Shown: positions 1 to 6,972 of the stretch, piece after piece
Position numbering within the stretch: the stretch's first letter is position 1
Layout of the letters: the number at the start of each line of letters is the position of its first letter
From: Bacillota bacterium
Lineage (GTDB): Bacteria; Bacillota; Clostridia; DSM-8532
Direction of reading: 5' to 3'
Assembly (NCBI GenBank): GCA_023443745.1
Contig: JAEZTB010000014.1
Location: 1-40,350, forward strand
Length of the DNA: 40,350 nucleotides
Translations under genes and position numbers: made by a program
The notes under the pieces: model-generated
Database searches by the model: none
The model's input: the letters and a program-made list of their open reading frames with translations, nothing else
Told to the model about the DNA's origin: nothing

Positions 1-130
1 GAAGTCATATACACTGGAGGAAAGTCGTGACATTCTGGAGATTGCAGAATCTCGTTATGATAGAGGCTCTATGATTCTTGCCGGGCAAATATCCCACGGT
101 GAATGGTATGAACTCTTCCCCGACCCTTTT
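1..130 (+). pseudogene. istB: 3' fragment of IS21-family helper ATPase IstB
   Basis: Frame 2 from the window edge reads residues typical of the IstB AAA+ transposition helper: EESRDILEIAESRYDRGS, then a Q(I/L)xxxxWYELFPDP stretch. IstB loads the IS21 transposase onto target DNA. The match stops abruptly after FPDP near position 127-130. The expected continuation of the family (ADAIMDRL, then about 40 residues) is absent, although the frame stays open to position 352 with unrelated sequence. I read this as an istB truncated by a later insertion or deletion. The rest of the gene lies outside the window. Confidence 0.7.
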
Positions 131-227
131 ATGAGATCATTCTCTCATTTGCAATTTGTGAAAGGGCTTGATGCTTTACACACAGTCGCTCATATTCCTG
201 AAAAAGTCTTCCCGTTTCAGAATTCAT
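129..227 (-). CDS. Very small hypothetical protein (32 aa)
   Basis: ATG at 225-227, stop at 129-131. The product is hydrophilic and helical looking (starts MNSETGRLFQEYERLC). It follows a 42-codon frame on the same strand after an 18-base gap. The upstream purine stretch is weak. Its stop lies where the istB similarity on the other strand ends, so the junction falls at the end of this unit. It may instead be the frameshifted end of the upstream frame. No family is recognised. Confidence 0.2.
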   Translation of the reverse strand: MNSETGRLFQEYERLCVKHQALSQIANERMIS

Positions 228-244
228 CCGAGTTTTTATGCCTC

Positions 245-373
245 TTATGTCATTATAATTTTTCGCTCTATATCTTGAAACGTTGGACAACTTTTAAGTA
301 CATCTCCACCTATTTCAGATATGTATTCATCAGTCGCTCCGTCAGATGCTGATACTGATTTTTTAGATACCAT
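245..373 (-). CDS. Small hypothetical protein (42 aa)
   Basis: ATG at 371-373 preceded by AAAGGAAG at 7-bp spacing, stop at 245-247. The product is acidic to neutral (starts MVSKKSVSASDG) and has no recognisable domain. A TTGCAG-17-CATAAT promoter lies 41 bp upstream, so promoter, binding site and frame agree. It is too short for codon-use arguments. It could be a remnant of a gene at the prophage/IS junction. Confidence 0.3.
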   Translation of the reverse strand: MVSKKSVSASDGATDEYISEIGGDVLKSCPTFQDIERKIIMT

Positions 374-413
374 CAATCCGCTTCCTTTATTAAAATAGAA
401 CACTCGTTCTTTT

Positions 414-442
414 ATTATGCCTTAAATTTATCCTCTCTGCAA
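414..442 (-). promoter_or_regulatory. Putative sigma-A promoter for the 42-aa frame
   Basis: On the minus strand TTGCAG (437-442) and CATAAT (414-419) are 17 bp apart. The region 443-600 upstream shows no open frame of note and is A/T rich. Confidence 0.35.
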
Positions 443-603
443 CGTGTTTCTACATATCACAAATAGTATGATTGATAGTGTGCTTTAAGTAATACCTTCC
501 ATGCATTAGATCACCTCATCCTAAATTTAGTCACAAATATTTTAACAACCGATTATTACCTAATTATCCATCAACGTCAAAAAATCAGCAACTTTTTTAA
601 GCA

Positions 604-635
604 CAAAAAAGAACCCTAGGTATTACCCCAGGGTT
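604..635 (-). terminator. Intrinsic terminator of the cargo operon
   Basis: Minus strand: AACCCTGGGG, loop TAATA, CCTAGGGTT, then C and T6. It begins 10 bp after the stop of the DUF2283 gene and closes the three-gene unit 645-1472. Confidence 0.8.
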
Positions 636-644
636 TTGTATCGA

Positions 645-887
645 CTACTGTAGAATTATATTGCTTATTTCTTGAAAATCAACTTGAATTGGTAAATCCT
701 TGCTATCGATCGTTTTCTCAGTAATACGTTTCATAAAATCAAAAATTGTAATCCCTGTAATATCATTTGATGCCATATCTCTACGGATTACTATCCCTGA
801 CACATCCTCTTCTCCATAGGAAGGCTTGGGATCGCCAATACTTAAATAGAGAATGTCATTTTTTTTATCGTAGTTTAGCTTTAACAT
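645..887 (-). CDS. DUF2283 family small protein
   Basis: Eighty residues starting MLKLNYDKKNDILYLSI. The Y(D/N)xxxDxLYLS pattern near the start and the later GIVIRRD and GITIFDF strands are typical of the DUF2283 fold. I chose the inner ATG at 885-887 because GGGAGG precedes it at about 8 bp; the frame is open seven codons further upstream without a good site. It overlaps the 3' end of the nuclease-like gene by 23 bp, so translation is probably coupled. DUF2283 proteins often sit next to small nuclease or toxin-like genes, and an antitoxin-like role is possible. That role is inference, not shown by sequence. Confidence 0.75.
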   Translation of the reverse strand: MLKLNYDKKNDILYLSIGDPKPSYGEEDVSGIVIRRDMASNDITGITIFDFMKRITEKTIDSKDLPIQVDFQEISNIILQ

Positions 888-1209
888 ATAATAACCCTCC
901 CTGATCAACTATACCACCAGACATGGTTGGTTGGGGCCACGCACTTACAACAGACCCAAATTTATTATCATCATCTACAGCAACTACTACTTTAGTATAT
1001 AAATTATATGTAGATGTTGATGCCTTTGAAAAGTAAACATTTCTAACTGGAGTCTGGCTGCTTGTGTATATTGCATCAGGGTTTTCTATTGTTTCTTTAA
1101 CGGCTTGCAAATTGTCGATCATTTCTATGTGCCCAGATACTATATGATTATTCCATGTATCTGTATCACATGCTATATTATATCCCCTAGGATCGGTAGT
1201 CTTAAACAT
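865..1209 (-). CDS. Phage nuclease-like protein (PBECR2 type, Barnase/EndoU/RelE-like fold)
   Basis: The 114-aa product begins MFKTTDPRGY and has a W-x2-HI-x3-H motif (residues about 19-27), then LQAVKETIENPDAIYTS. This pattern is seen in the phage Barnase-EndoU-ColicinE5/D-RelE-like nuclease domains, which are predicted RNases carried by phages as toxins or structural-protein appendages. Conserved H and W residues near the start and later positively charged and aromatic strands (VVVAVDDD, VVSAWPQP) fit this. ATG follows AGGAGG at 5 bp, and the stop of the preceding DUF3467 gene lies just in front of that site. Here it is a free-standing gene between two small partners, so a toxin with a neighbouring antitoxin is a reasonable guess. 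Assignment is from motif memory only; the wider DUF4258-like families look similar. Confidence 0.6.
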   Translation of the reverse strand: MFKTTDPRGYNIACDTDTWNNHIVSGHIEMIDNLQAVKETIENPDAIYTSSQTPVRNVYFSKASTSTYNLYTKVVVAVDDDNKFGSVVSAWPQPTMSGGIVDQGGLLYVKAKLR

Positions 1210-1217
1210 AAAACCTC

Positions 1218-1472
1218 CTACTCAGGATTTGAATCCGTTGTAGTTGCTGATTTCAACATTTGCTTGTGTGCTTCTAACTGCGTTCCTAAAGCTTCATATA
1301 ATGCTTCTGCATGCTTTGGGCTCATGAGAAGATCAATTGAATCAATTAACTCTTCGCCGATTATATTCCCCTGATCATCGAACTGAGGTATTTTTGCTGA
1401 AAATTTAAAATAAAAATCATAGAGTGATGATGTTATACCAACCCTGTTTACATAGAAACCGCGATTATCCAT
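1218..1472 (-). CDS. DUF3467 family protein
   Basis: Eighty-four residues from the ATG at 1470-1472 (MDNRGFYVNRVGITSS). The order YVNxVxxxxSxxDFxxxF, then DLLMSPKHAEALYEALGxQLEAH, matches DUF3467. I chose this ATG because GGGAGG lies 5 bp upstream; the ATG five codons earlier has no site of its own. It is first in the unit with the nuclease-like and DUF2283 genes and has a consensus promoter about 75 bp upstream. Function is unknown. Its position could suit a regulator or partner of the nuclease-like protein. Confidence 0.7.
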   Translation of the reverse strand: MDNRGFYVNRVGITSSLYDFYFKFSAKIPQFDDQGNIIGEELIDSIDLLMSPKHAEALYEALGTQLEAHKQMLKSATTTDSNPE

Positions 1473-1546
1473 ATAGACCTCCCACATATTATTTCTTTTT
1501 TTGCTTAAATAATCCTTTTCAATGAATTATTTCCCAGCATTTTTAG

Positions 1547-1575
1547 ATTATATATTTTTATTTCAATAAATTCAA
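1547..1575 (-). promoter_or_regulatory. Sigma-A promoter of the DUF3467/nuclease/DUF2283 operon
   Basis: Minus strand: TTGAAT (1570-1575), 17-bp spacer, perfect TATAAT (1547-1552). It lies between the end of the lysis genes and the cargo operon, so the cargo can be expressed apart from the lytic tail operon. Confidence 0.75.
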
Positions 1576-1590
1576 GTATAAAAAAGCACA

Positions 1591-1669
1591 AAAAAAGAAC
1601 CCTCGGACTTTGAACTGAACCCAAAATATTGTACTGTTTAATTAAGCAACACTTCACTTAACTGAGGGT
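1591..1669 (-). terminator. Possible terminator after the lysis genes
   Basis: On the minus strand ACCCTC at the end of the amidase gene can pair with GAGGGTT just before C and a T run. The loop is long (about 59 bases), so this is a weak call. The inner part may fold further. Confidence 0.35.
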
Positions 1670-2407
1670 ATTATAACTATTTGACCATCGCTGCAATAAG
1701 GCTTCAGGATATGGATGGTATTTATCAATTACATCCCACACTCCTCCAGGATGGGAAAAGCCGCAATGTTCCTGTATGATTCTCTTATACTCTTGTGTAG
1801 GATCATGGGTTTTAAAGATAATACCAGCATAATCGCATAGGGCCTTTACTACTACTTCTGCTGCCAATGCGATAAACTCAGGTGTATTACATTTTTTGAG
1901 CTCATCCAAATTGGTGAAAAAAAAGTGCTCAATTAAGATGCACGGCATAACAGGCTTGCGAACGATATCAAAGTTGGTCCACTCTCCAGGCTTACACTGC
2001 CAAATGCCAGTACCCCACTGAGGGATGGGCAGCAGAGCCTTTGCATGCTTGGCCCATAGTTCGGCGAGCCTTTTGCCGTTGGCTGAGTTATACCAGTGGA
2101 ATACTCCCCAGCCTGACGCCTTTTTGTTGTCACTTGCATTGGCGTGGTATGATATCAAGCAGTCAATAGGCTTCTTGGCATGTTGAGCGTTTACCCAGGC
2201 CGTCCTGCTCCCCAGCGTAACGCAGGGTTTTCCTGGGCTTTGGGTAAGCAACACCTCAAATCCTTGTTTTTCGGCCAGTTCTTTAGCTTTTACAGCAACG
2301 GCCGAATTAAAGTCATGCTCGGCAAAGCTTCCACCTCCCGGGAGGCTGATTCCCTTTGCCGGAGGCCAAGTATCCGATCCATGGCCTATATCAAATACTA
2401 CTCTCAA
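1658..2407 (-). CDS. N-acetylmuramoyl-L-alanine amidase (Amidase_3 endolysin)
   Basis: The 249-aa product cleaves the amide bond between MurNAc and the stem peptide. The Amidase_3 zinc ligands are visible: H9 in DIGHG, E30 in FAEHDFN and H88 in SYHANAS, with the catalytic glutamate E160 in LIEHFFFTN. Residues 1-190 form the catalytic domain. The C-terminal 45 residues (from about TQEYKRI) look like a small wall-binding or helical tail. There is no signal peptide, so export depends on the holin. Its ATG overlaps the holin stop by 4 bp (ATGA). In a tailocin the pair releases particles by lysing the producer. Confidence 0.92.
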   Translation of the reverse strand: MRVVFDIGHGSDTWPPAKGISLPGGGSFAEHDFNSAVAVKAKELAEKQGFEVLLTQSPGKPCVTLGSRTAWVNAQHAKKPIDCLISYHANASDNKKASGWGVFHWYNSANGKRLAELWAKHAKALLPIPQWGTGIWQCKPGEWTNFDIVRKPVMPCILIEHFFFTNLDELKKCNTPEFIALAAEVVVKALCDYAGIIFKTHDPTQEYKRIIQEHCGFSHPGGVWDVIDKYHPYPEALLQRWSNSYNTLS

Positions 2408-2847
2408 AACTTATCACCCGCCGATTTCTTTTGCAGGACATCAATGGCCTTTTGGATTACGCTTGGAACAGGCATTCCCATCAAGCCAGCATTTTCGGTG
2501 ATGCTTACAGCCTCATTTATGACGTAGGCGATTACTACCCCATCCCGAATAAATACAGACCCTATAGCTAAGTCAAGCTGTACAGCTATTAATACTATTA
2601 GAAGGGTCATTCCTTTTCGGCACAAACCCATCCATCCGGTGCGGGATTCCAAGGCACCATTCTGGGATTTCTTACTCTTCTTGAACACTCCGGCCACAAG
2701 CATCCCTGTTAAATAGTCAATAGCCATAAAAATAACCAATGTGGTCAAGGCAGAATCCCACCCTCCGAAAAGCGACGATATGATGCCACCTATGGCACCG
2801 ATCGTGGCTAATATAGTTGCTTTGAATGCAGGTATACTGTTTTCCAT
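2404..2847 (-). CDS. Phage holin, phage_holin_4 (TcdE/Cp-1-like) family
   Basis: About 147 residues with three to four hydrophobic segments: residues about 8-30, 33-55 (TTLVIFMAIDYLTGML), 80-95 (GMTLLIVLIAVQLDLAIG) and 100-120. The D-Y-x-T-G motif after the second segment and the basic loop FKKSKKSQNGALESR are hallmarks of phage_holin_4. I prefer the second ATG (2845-2847), 8 bp from AAGGA; the first, at 2851-2853, is only 3 bp from it. The holin oligomerises in the membrane and lets the amidase reach the wall. It overlaps the amidase start by 4 bp. Confidence 0.9.
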   Translation of the reverse strand: MENSIPAFKATILATIGAIGGIISSLFGGWDSALTTLVIFMAIDYLTGMLVAGVFKKSKKSQNGALESRTGWMGLCRKGMTLLIVLIAVQLDLAIGSVFIRDGVVIAYVINEAVSITENAGLMGMPVPSVIQKAIDVLQKKSAGDKF

Positions 2848-2880
2848 CTCCATCCGTCCTTTCTCACATTTTTGAAAAAC

Positions 2881-2910
2881 AAAAAAGAGGGCGGGTTTTT
2901 CCCGTCCTCT
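2881..2910 (-). terminator. Intrinsic terminator between tail and lysis genes
   Basis: Minus strand: GAGGACGGG, loop AAAAA, CCCGCCCTC, then T6. It sits between the XkdX-like gene and the holin, so lysis genes would need readthrough or their own promoter, delaying lysis relative to tail assembly. Confidence 0.8.
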
Positions 2911-2928
2911 CTGTTTCGGATAAATATC

Positions 2929-3051
2929 CTAATGTGTACTAAGCTTTGCCTGTACTGCGTCCTTATACTCCTGAGCTTTTATGTCATTGCTTGTAATTAT
3001 TCCTTGCAAGATAAGGCTAATAAGCTTATCAACATATACTTGGATAACCAT
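2929..3051 (-). CDS. XkdX-like short phage protein (40 aa)
   Basis: Starts MVIQVYVDKLISLILQG and continues with ITSNDIKAQEYKDAV. A short protein with one amphipathic helix, a GxI turn and an EYKD end is the usual shape of XkdX proteins found just after tail fibre genes in PBSX-like phages. The ATG overlaps the previous stop (TAATG) and AGGAGGG precedes it. The role of XkdX is not established. Confidence 0.6.
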   Translation of the reverse strand: MVIQVYVDKLISLILQGIITSNDIKAQEYKDAVQAKLSTH

Positions 3052-3254
3052 TATATATTTCCCTCCTGCTTAAGTAGAATCATATCAGTGTTATTTTTAA
3101 TATCCTGTATATTGTCCTCAAGTCGTGGAGTATCTGAAAACACTAAAAAGTTTCCGCTTGTGATGTTTTGTTCTTCAATTAAAAATTTATCTTGATTTTG
3201 TTCAAGAATGGCATATCGTTCATTAATGGTATTATACTGAAATGTTACTGTCAT
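3051..3254 (-). CDS. Small phage protein of the fibre region (67 aa)
   Basis: ATG at 3252-3254 follows AGGAGAG. The product is hydrophilic with a predicted C-terminal helix (LEDNIQDIKNNTDMILLKQE) and no signal or membrane segment. It lies between the tail fibre and the XkdX-like gene, touching the latter by one base. Proteins in this place are often fibre-associated or of unknown role. I do not recognise a family. Confidence 0.65.
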   Translation of the reverse strand: MTVTFQYNTINERYAILEQNQDKFLIEEQNITSGNFLVFSDTPRLEDNIQDIKNNTDMILLKQEGNI

Positions 3255-3268
3255 TATATATCACTCTC

Positions 3269-4672
3269 CTATGAAATAATAGTTGTACCAAACTTACTTC
3301 CATTAATTTGAATTGACATTAAATCGGATACTGCTGAGGGAGCGGCTGCGCTGTCGGTTCTTAGGAATAGTTGGAAAAAATCACCTTTATTTACCACAAA
3401 ATCTTCTGTGTATGTAGTGAAATAATTTGCGGTTGTGCTTCGTTCAAGACCTATAGGAACATCATTTTTATAAATTCTCCCATATGCTTTTGGTGGATTC
3501 ATTTGTTGGTCTTGTTTTAAATTAAAAGAAATTCTTACTGTGCCACTAACATTAATTTGTATTTTTTTTGCTTCTTTGTATTCTGTTAACCAGTTGCCTC
3601 TTACAGTCGATGCATATAAAATCTGCGAGTATCCAGCTTCCACTTGATCAATAGCAATTAGCGTCCCCAAAATCTTACCGCCCGTACCAGTACCAATGGT
3701 AACGCCTTGCCGAATGTTTGCAGCTGTTAGTTCCGGTATTGTCCTATGTACCCATGTATCGCCATTATAATACCCTGCTGGCGGCATTAAGTGTATGTGA
3801 CCATCATACATACTATCATTAATAGCTTCCGGATATTGGGTCGGATTTGGAGGTTCATTGTTGGTGCGGATGGGTATTACCCCATTAATCAACCCATTCT
3901 CTGTGCCAACCGTATACCCGCTCAAAACTTGGGGAGCTCCTGCTGTTCCATATTCACCCCCTTCACCCTGCAAGATAAAATTTCCTGATGTGGAGTTATA
4001 GACAAAAGAATATATGCCGTTTAAAATCAGTTTCCCTGATGTAAGAGCTACACCTTTACCGTTTACAAGCGCTTTAGCACCTAAACCGTTTATATTAATT
4101 GTGCTTGCCCCTGTATTAGCGGCATGGATTTTAACCTTTATGCCCGTACCATCTGCATAAGTGGCGGGAGCGGGGTTAAGGGTAAGGGTATAGGTGTTGG
4201 AGCTTCCGGTAGTTACACCATACCCCGGCTGTCGCACATAATCTGCCGTATGCGCACTTAATGTATTTTGTATAGCAGATACATCTGTATCCATAGCATA
4301 CTGTGAATGTGGATCTGTTGTATTTGTATGGGCAGCCATTGCGGTATTAACTTTGGCCTGAGCACCTGCAAGAGTCTCATGGCCAGCGTGTGGAGCTGCT
4401 GCATCCAAGTGAGATTTGGCTGCTTCCAATGTAGTTGCAGGCGCATCATACCAGTTGGCTTTGCCAGTTATGGCTTTAATCCGGTTAGCAATCCAGCTTA
4501 TCCAAAGCTGAAGCTTGCCGGGTCCATTGCTTGTAGGTATCTGCTCAGGATCGGCAGTAGGCTCAAGAGCCGCGTCGATTTTATTCATGTTTTCATTCTG
4601 AACGTTTACATCGTAGTATTCTGTTGCAGCATCTGGTTTCGTAAGTTCATAATTTTTTGTATAGGTTGCCAT
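3269..4672 (-). CDS. Tail fibre / receptor-binding protein
   Basis: The 467-aa product begins MATYTKNYELTKPDAATEYY. The N-terminal 40 residues (KNYxLxKPxxxxYYDVxVxNxNMxxID) are the attachment module of many Firmicute phage fibres. The middle is alanine, threonine and glycine rich (residues about 60-250: AAHTNTTDPH, GLGAKALVNGKG), as expected for a trimeric beta-structured shaft. The end (about 380-467: VSGTVRISFNLK, GDFFQLFLR) looks like a beta-sandwich tip. It is last of the large tail genes, directly after the XkdU-like gene. In a tailocin this protein would set the killing range. No dedicated fibre chaperone is seen downstream. Confidence 0.85.
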   Translation of the reverse strand: MATYTKNYELTKPDAATEYYDVNVQNENMNKIDAALEPTADPEQIPTSNGPGKLQLWISWIANRIKAITGKANWYDAPATTLEAAKSHLDAAAPHAGHETLAGAQAKVNTAMAAHTNTTDPHSQYAMDTDVSAIQNTLSAHTADYVRQPGYGVTTGSSNTYTLTLNPAPATYADGTGIKVKIHAANTGASTININGLGAKALVNGKGVALTSGKLILNGIYSFVYNSTSGNFILQGEGGEYGTAGAPQVLSGYTVGTENGLINGVIPIRTNNEPPNPTQYPEAINDSMYDGHIHLMPPAGYYNGDTWVHRTIPELTAANIRQGVTIGTGTGGKILGTLIAIDQVEAGYSQILYASTVRGNWLTEYKEAKKIQINVSGTVRISFNLKQDQQMNPPKAYGRIYKNDVPIGLERSTTANYFTTYTEDFVVNKGDFFQLFLRTDSAAAPSAVSDLMSIQINGSKFGTTIIS

Positions 4673-5209
4673 TTATTCCATCTCCCCATTTCTTAAAGTT
4701 TCATGTGTATATGACGATAGTTGAGCATGAGTATAAGTCGACAACTGGCTGTGCAGCCTATAAACATAAACATAGCTGTATGCCAGGTGTGCAGGCTTGA
4801 TTTCTTCGATAGCTGCTGTAAGATCGTCCATATTGGGCGGAATACCCAGGGTACCGGTAAACTTAATCTCAAATCGGTTCTCACTACTATGTTCTAGTAC
4901 TGTGACCACTCCGTTTGAAAAGCTCTCGGCCACGTTCTGTATCATAGCCTTCGTTGTGGTTCCGGACCCACGTAATTTGCTCATAATCCTTGTGCGACGG
5001 TACCCATACGGCTTAGTTACGTCTATTTCCAGCCCTAGAGCCTTTTCCCATATAGTTAATCCCCAGGTGGCCGATTCGACATTGAATTGTAGAAATAAGT
5101 CCTCTTTTGCTGCACTTAACGCTTCTGACCAATGCTCAAACGCTCCTTGAAGCTCAACCACTTGAGAACTATTTGCATAAAAATCCTGAAGTAAATCAAT
5201 AAGCTTCAT
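4673..5209 (-). CDS. xkdU: Baseplate/tail protein, XkdU (YmfQ, DUF2313) family
   Basis: The 178-aa product follows baseplate J in the order known from PBSX and Mu (gp48-like). The family pattern is visible: a short N-terminal helix (LIDLLQDFYANS), LTIWEKALGLEIDVTKPYGYRR and R(T/S)RIMSKLRGSGTTT, then a C-terminal EIKPAHLAYSYVY. It probably caps the baseplate wedge and connects to the fibres. The start overlaps the XkdT stop by 14 bp. The C-terminus has a short repeat (QLSTYTHAQLSSYTHETL). Confidence 0.88.
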   Translation of the reverse strand: MKLIDLLQDFYANSSQVVELQGAFEHWSEALSAAKEDLFLQFNVESATWGLTIWEKALGLEIDVTKPYGYRRTRIMSKLRGSGTTTKAMIQNVAESFSNGVVTVLEHSSENRFEIKFTGTLGIPPNMDDLTAAIEEIKPAHLAYSYVYVYRLHSQLSTYTHAQLSSYTHETLRNGEME

Positions 5210-6251
5210 GATTAATCACCACCGACCCAAGGATTGGAACCTGATCTTCACCTATTGCGACACTTGATATATCCCCATTGATGGTCAGCGATGTATAATC
5301 GAGTACCCCTTCAATATCAAGCATCATGTAGGCTATACGGTTATAGACCAGAGTATATTTTGTAAAAGCTATACTTTTTAGATATTCATTTAATGTGTTT
5401 CTAAAAGCAGTTTGTACCGTTTCAACTGTTGTCGTGCTATCTATCGTAACGGTTGCAGCAACATTAATAGACAATCCTTCTGCACTCACAACTGTTACAG
5501 TAGCACCGATAGGCCTTTTCTCCTCAATATGGGTCGTACAATTCGATATGATAGTTGCATCTACCGGTCCATTATCGTTTCCCACAACAAGCACTTTTAC
5601 AGTACCAGAGCCATTCCAGAGCGGCGCAACCTTTGCTGCCCCAACGCCATCAATTTCAAGGGCCCACTGCCTATAGTGCGCCGCGTTTCCCGATGTAGCA
5701 GGTCTTTGCAGATATTCATACAGCCTTTTTACCAACGCAGCATCGGATTCAGGATCAGTACCACCTGTAGCCGCCGAGTTGGTTATGGAGGTAAGGCCGC
5801 TTATGCTAATAAGCTGCCTGGTAATTGTCCCTTCATCAACATTATGATCTGTGCCAATCTCTGTGGCTATGGCTACAACAGCAGTAGTCCCACTTACGAT
5901 AGTCACAGCATCCTCGGTCTCAAATTGCAGACTATCGGACGTCAGGAATACTTTCCCCTTTGGTATTAGAGTTCCGTCTGTTCCCGTAAACATGAGGGTT
6001 GTCTTTGCCTTTGTACCGGCTTTTCGGATTATGCCGTACTCTGCACATCGTTTATCAATATATTCGCCGCTTGTTTCATCAACAAAGGCGATCGGTAAAA
6101 TAGTATCAAGAGATTGATAAGCCTTCCATATCTCATAGGCAACAGGACTTATCATGTCATTTATAAAACTGCCTTCACTGGTATTGATATCGGTCGACAT
6201 GCGACTTATTATATCGTTCTTGATACTTTCAACCGTTAATTCCTCATACAT
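5196..6251 (-). CDS. xkdT: Baseplate J-like protein XkdT
   Basis: The 351-aa product carries the baseplate_J signature: LTVESIKNDIISRM, EGSFINDMISPVAYEIWKAY, DETSGEYIDKRCAEYGI, then AATGGTDPESDAALVKRLYEY and GVGAAKVAPLWNGSGTVKV. It forms the wedge around the central spike of contractile tails. Length is normal for PBSX-type XkdT. It overlaps xkdS by 8 bp upstream and xkdU by 14 bp downstream, so the baseplate genes are translationally coupled. Confidence 0.94.
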   Translation of the reverse strand: MYEELTVESIKNDIISRMSTDINTSEGSFINDMISPVAYEIWKAYQSLDTILPIAFVDETSGEYIDKRCAEYGIIRKAGTKAKTTLMFTGTDGTLIPKGKVFLTSDSLQFETEDAVTIVSGTTAVVAIATEIGTDHNVDEGTITRQLISISGLTSITNSAATGGTDPESDAALVKRLYEYLQRPATSGNAAHYRQWALEIDGVGAAKVAPLWNGSGTVKVLVVGNDNGPVDATIISNCTTHIEEKRPIGATVTVVSAEGLSINVAATVTIDSTTTVETVQTAFRNTLNEYLKSIAFTKYTLVYNRIAYMMLDIEGVLDYTSLTINGDISSVAIGEDQVPILGSVVINHEAY

Positions 6252-6666
6252 TTATCTCAACCTCCCCATAAACTGTCTCGATCGTGCACCTAATGCTTAA
6301 TACGGCATCAGAAAACGATACAGCTACACCAGACAGGCCTGTGATATATAAATTTATCAACAGGCATTCTTCCACATAACGAATGGCCTCTGATTGCTTT
6401 AACTCATCCGTGAAAGCTTGACCTATAAGTGATTCTGCTTCGTTTCCATAATCCCAGGTATATATTCCATATCTGAATCTTGGTGTATGTAAAGCCTTCC
6501 ACGCCCAAACTAAAACGGCTTCCTTGCCGGTTACAACAACAGGGGAGCCGTTTTTAAATATCGGTATATTATTTTCAAAATCCCATCTTACCTCTTTATA
6601 CAGCTTTGGGCCTGTTATTGCTTCCGATGCTCGCGGTTGTATTATTGGAAAGAGTGTTACGCTCAT
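6244..6666 (-). CDS. xkdS: Baseplate wedge protein XkdS (DUF2634, gp25-like)
   Basis: The 140-aa product has the gp25/W-like core: WAWKALHTPRFRYGIYTWDYGNE followed by EAIRYVEECLL. DUF2634 proteins correspond to the T4 gp25 sheath initiator of contractile tails. It overlaps xkdR by 4 bp (ATGA) and xkdT by 8 bp. No defect is visible. Confidence 0.92.
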   Translation of the reverse strand: MSVTLFPIIQPRASEAITGPKLYKEVRWDFENNIPIFKNGSPVVVTGKEAVLVWAWKALHTPRFRYGIYTWDYGNEAESLIGQAFTDELKQSEAIRYVEECLLINLYITGLSGVAVSFSDAVLSIRCTIETVYGEVEINV

Positions 6667-6920
6667 GCATCCACCACCTTACAGATTATTATGTATCGCT
6701 GCTCATCCTCAATAGGTGTAAGCAAAAGACAATCCCCAGGCTCAAAATAATTGAGTATATTGTTTTTCAAAAGATCCCTTCCGCTTTGTATCAACCCCGC
6801 CACATCTATTCGTAAAGGATTTACAGAAGTAACCGTGCCTAAGCGAAACAGAACCGGCAGCTGTGATTTGTTATCCTCTCGAATAGCTCTAACCATTGCG
6901 GAGAATGGATTATCTTGCAT
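6663..6920 (-). CDS. xkdR: XkdR-like baseplate protein (DUF2577)
   Basis: The 85-aa product (MQDNPFSAMVRAIREDN) has the DUF2577 layout: an N-terminal helix, LGTVTSVNPLRIDVAG as an OB-like strand pair, and a C-terminal GDCLLLTPIEDEQRYIIICKV. The family sits at the central spike or hub in PBSX-like tails. GGGAGG lies 6-8 bp before the ATG. A 52-bp gap separates it from xkdQ. Confidence 0.9.
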   Translation of the reverse strand: MQDNPFSAMVRAIREDNKSQLPVLFRLGTVTSVNPLRIDVAGLIQSGRDLLKNNILNYFEPGDCLLLTPIEDEQRYIIICKVVDA

Positions 6921-6972
6921 AAATTTTCCCTCCCGACTTATTTATGTGCGCCCATTAAGTTTTGCGGCATCA

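Noticed and set aside
71..352. 93-codon plus-strand frame as a separate gene
   Set aside because: Its first 20 codons are the end of the istB match and the rest shows no protein-like pattern; it is the run-on of a truncated gene.
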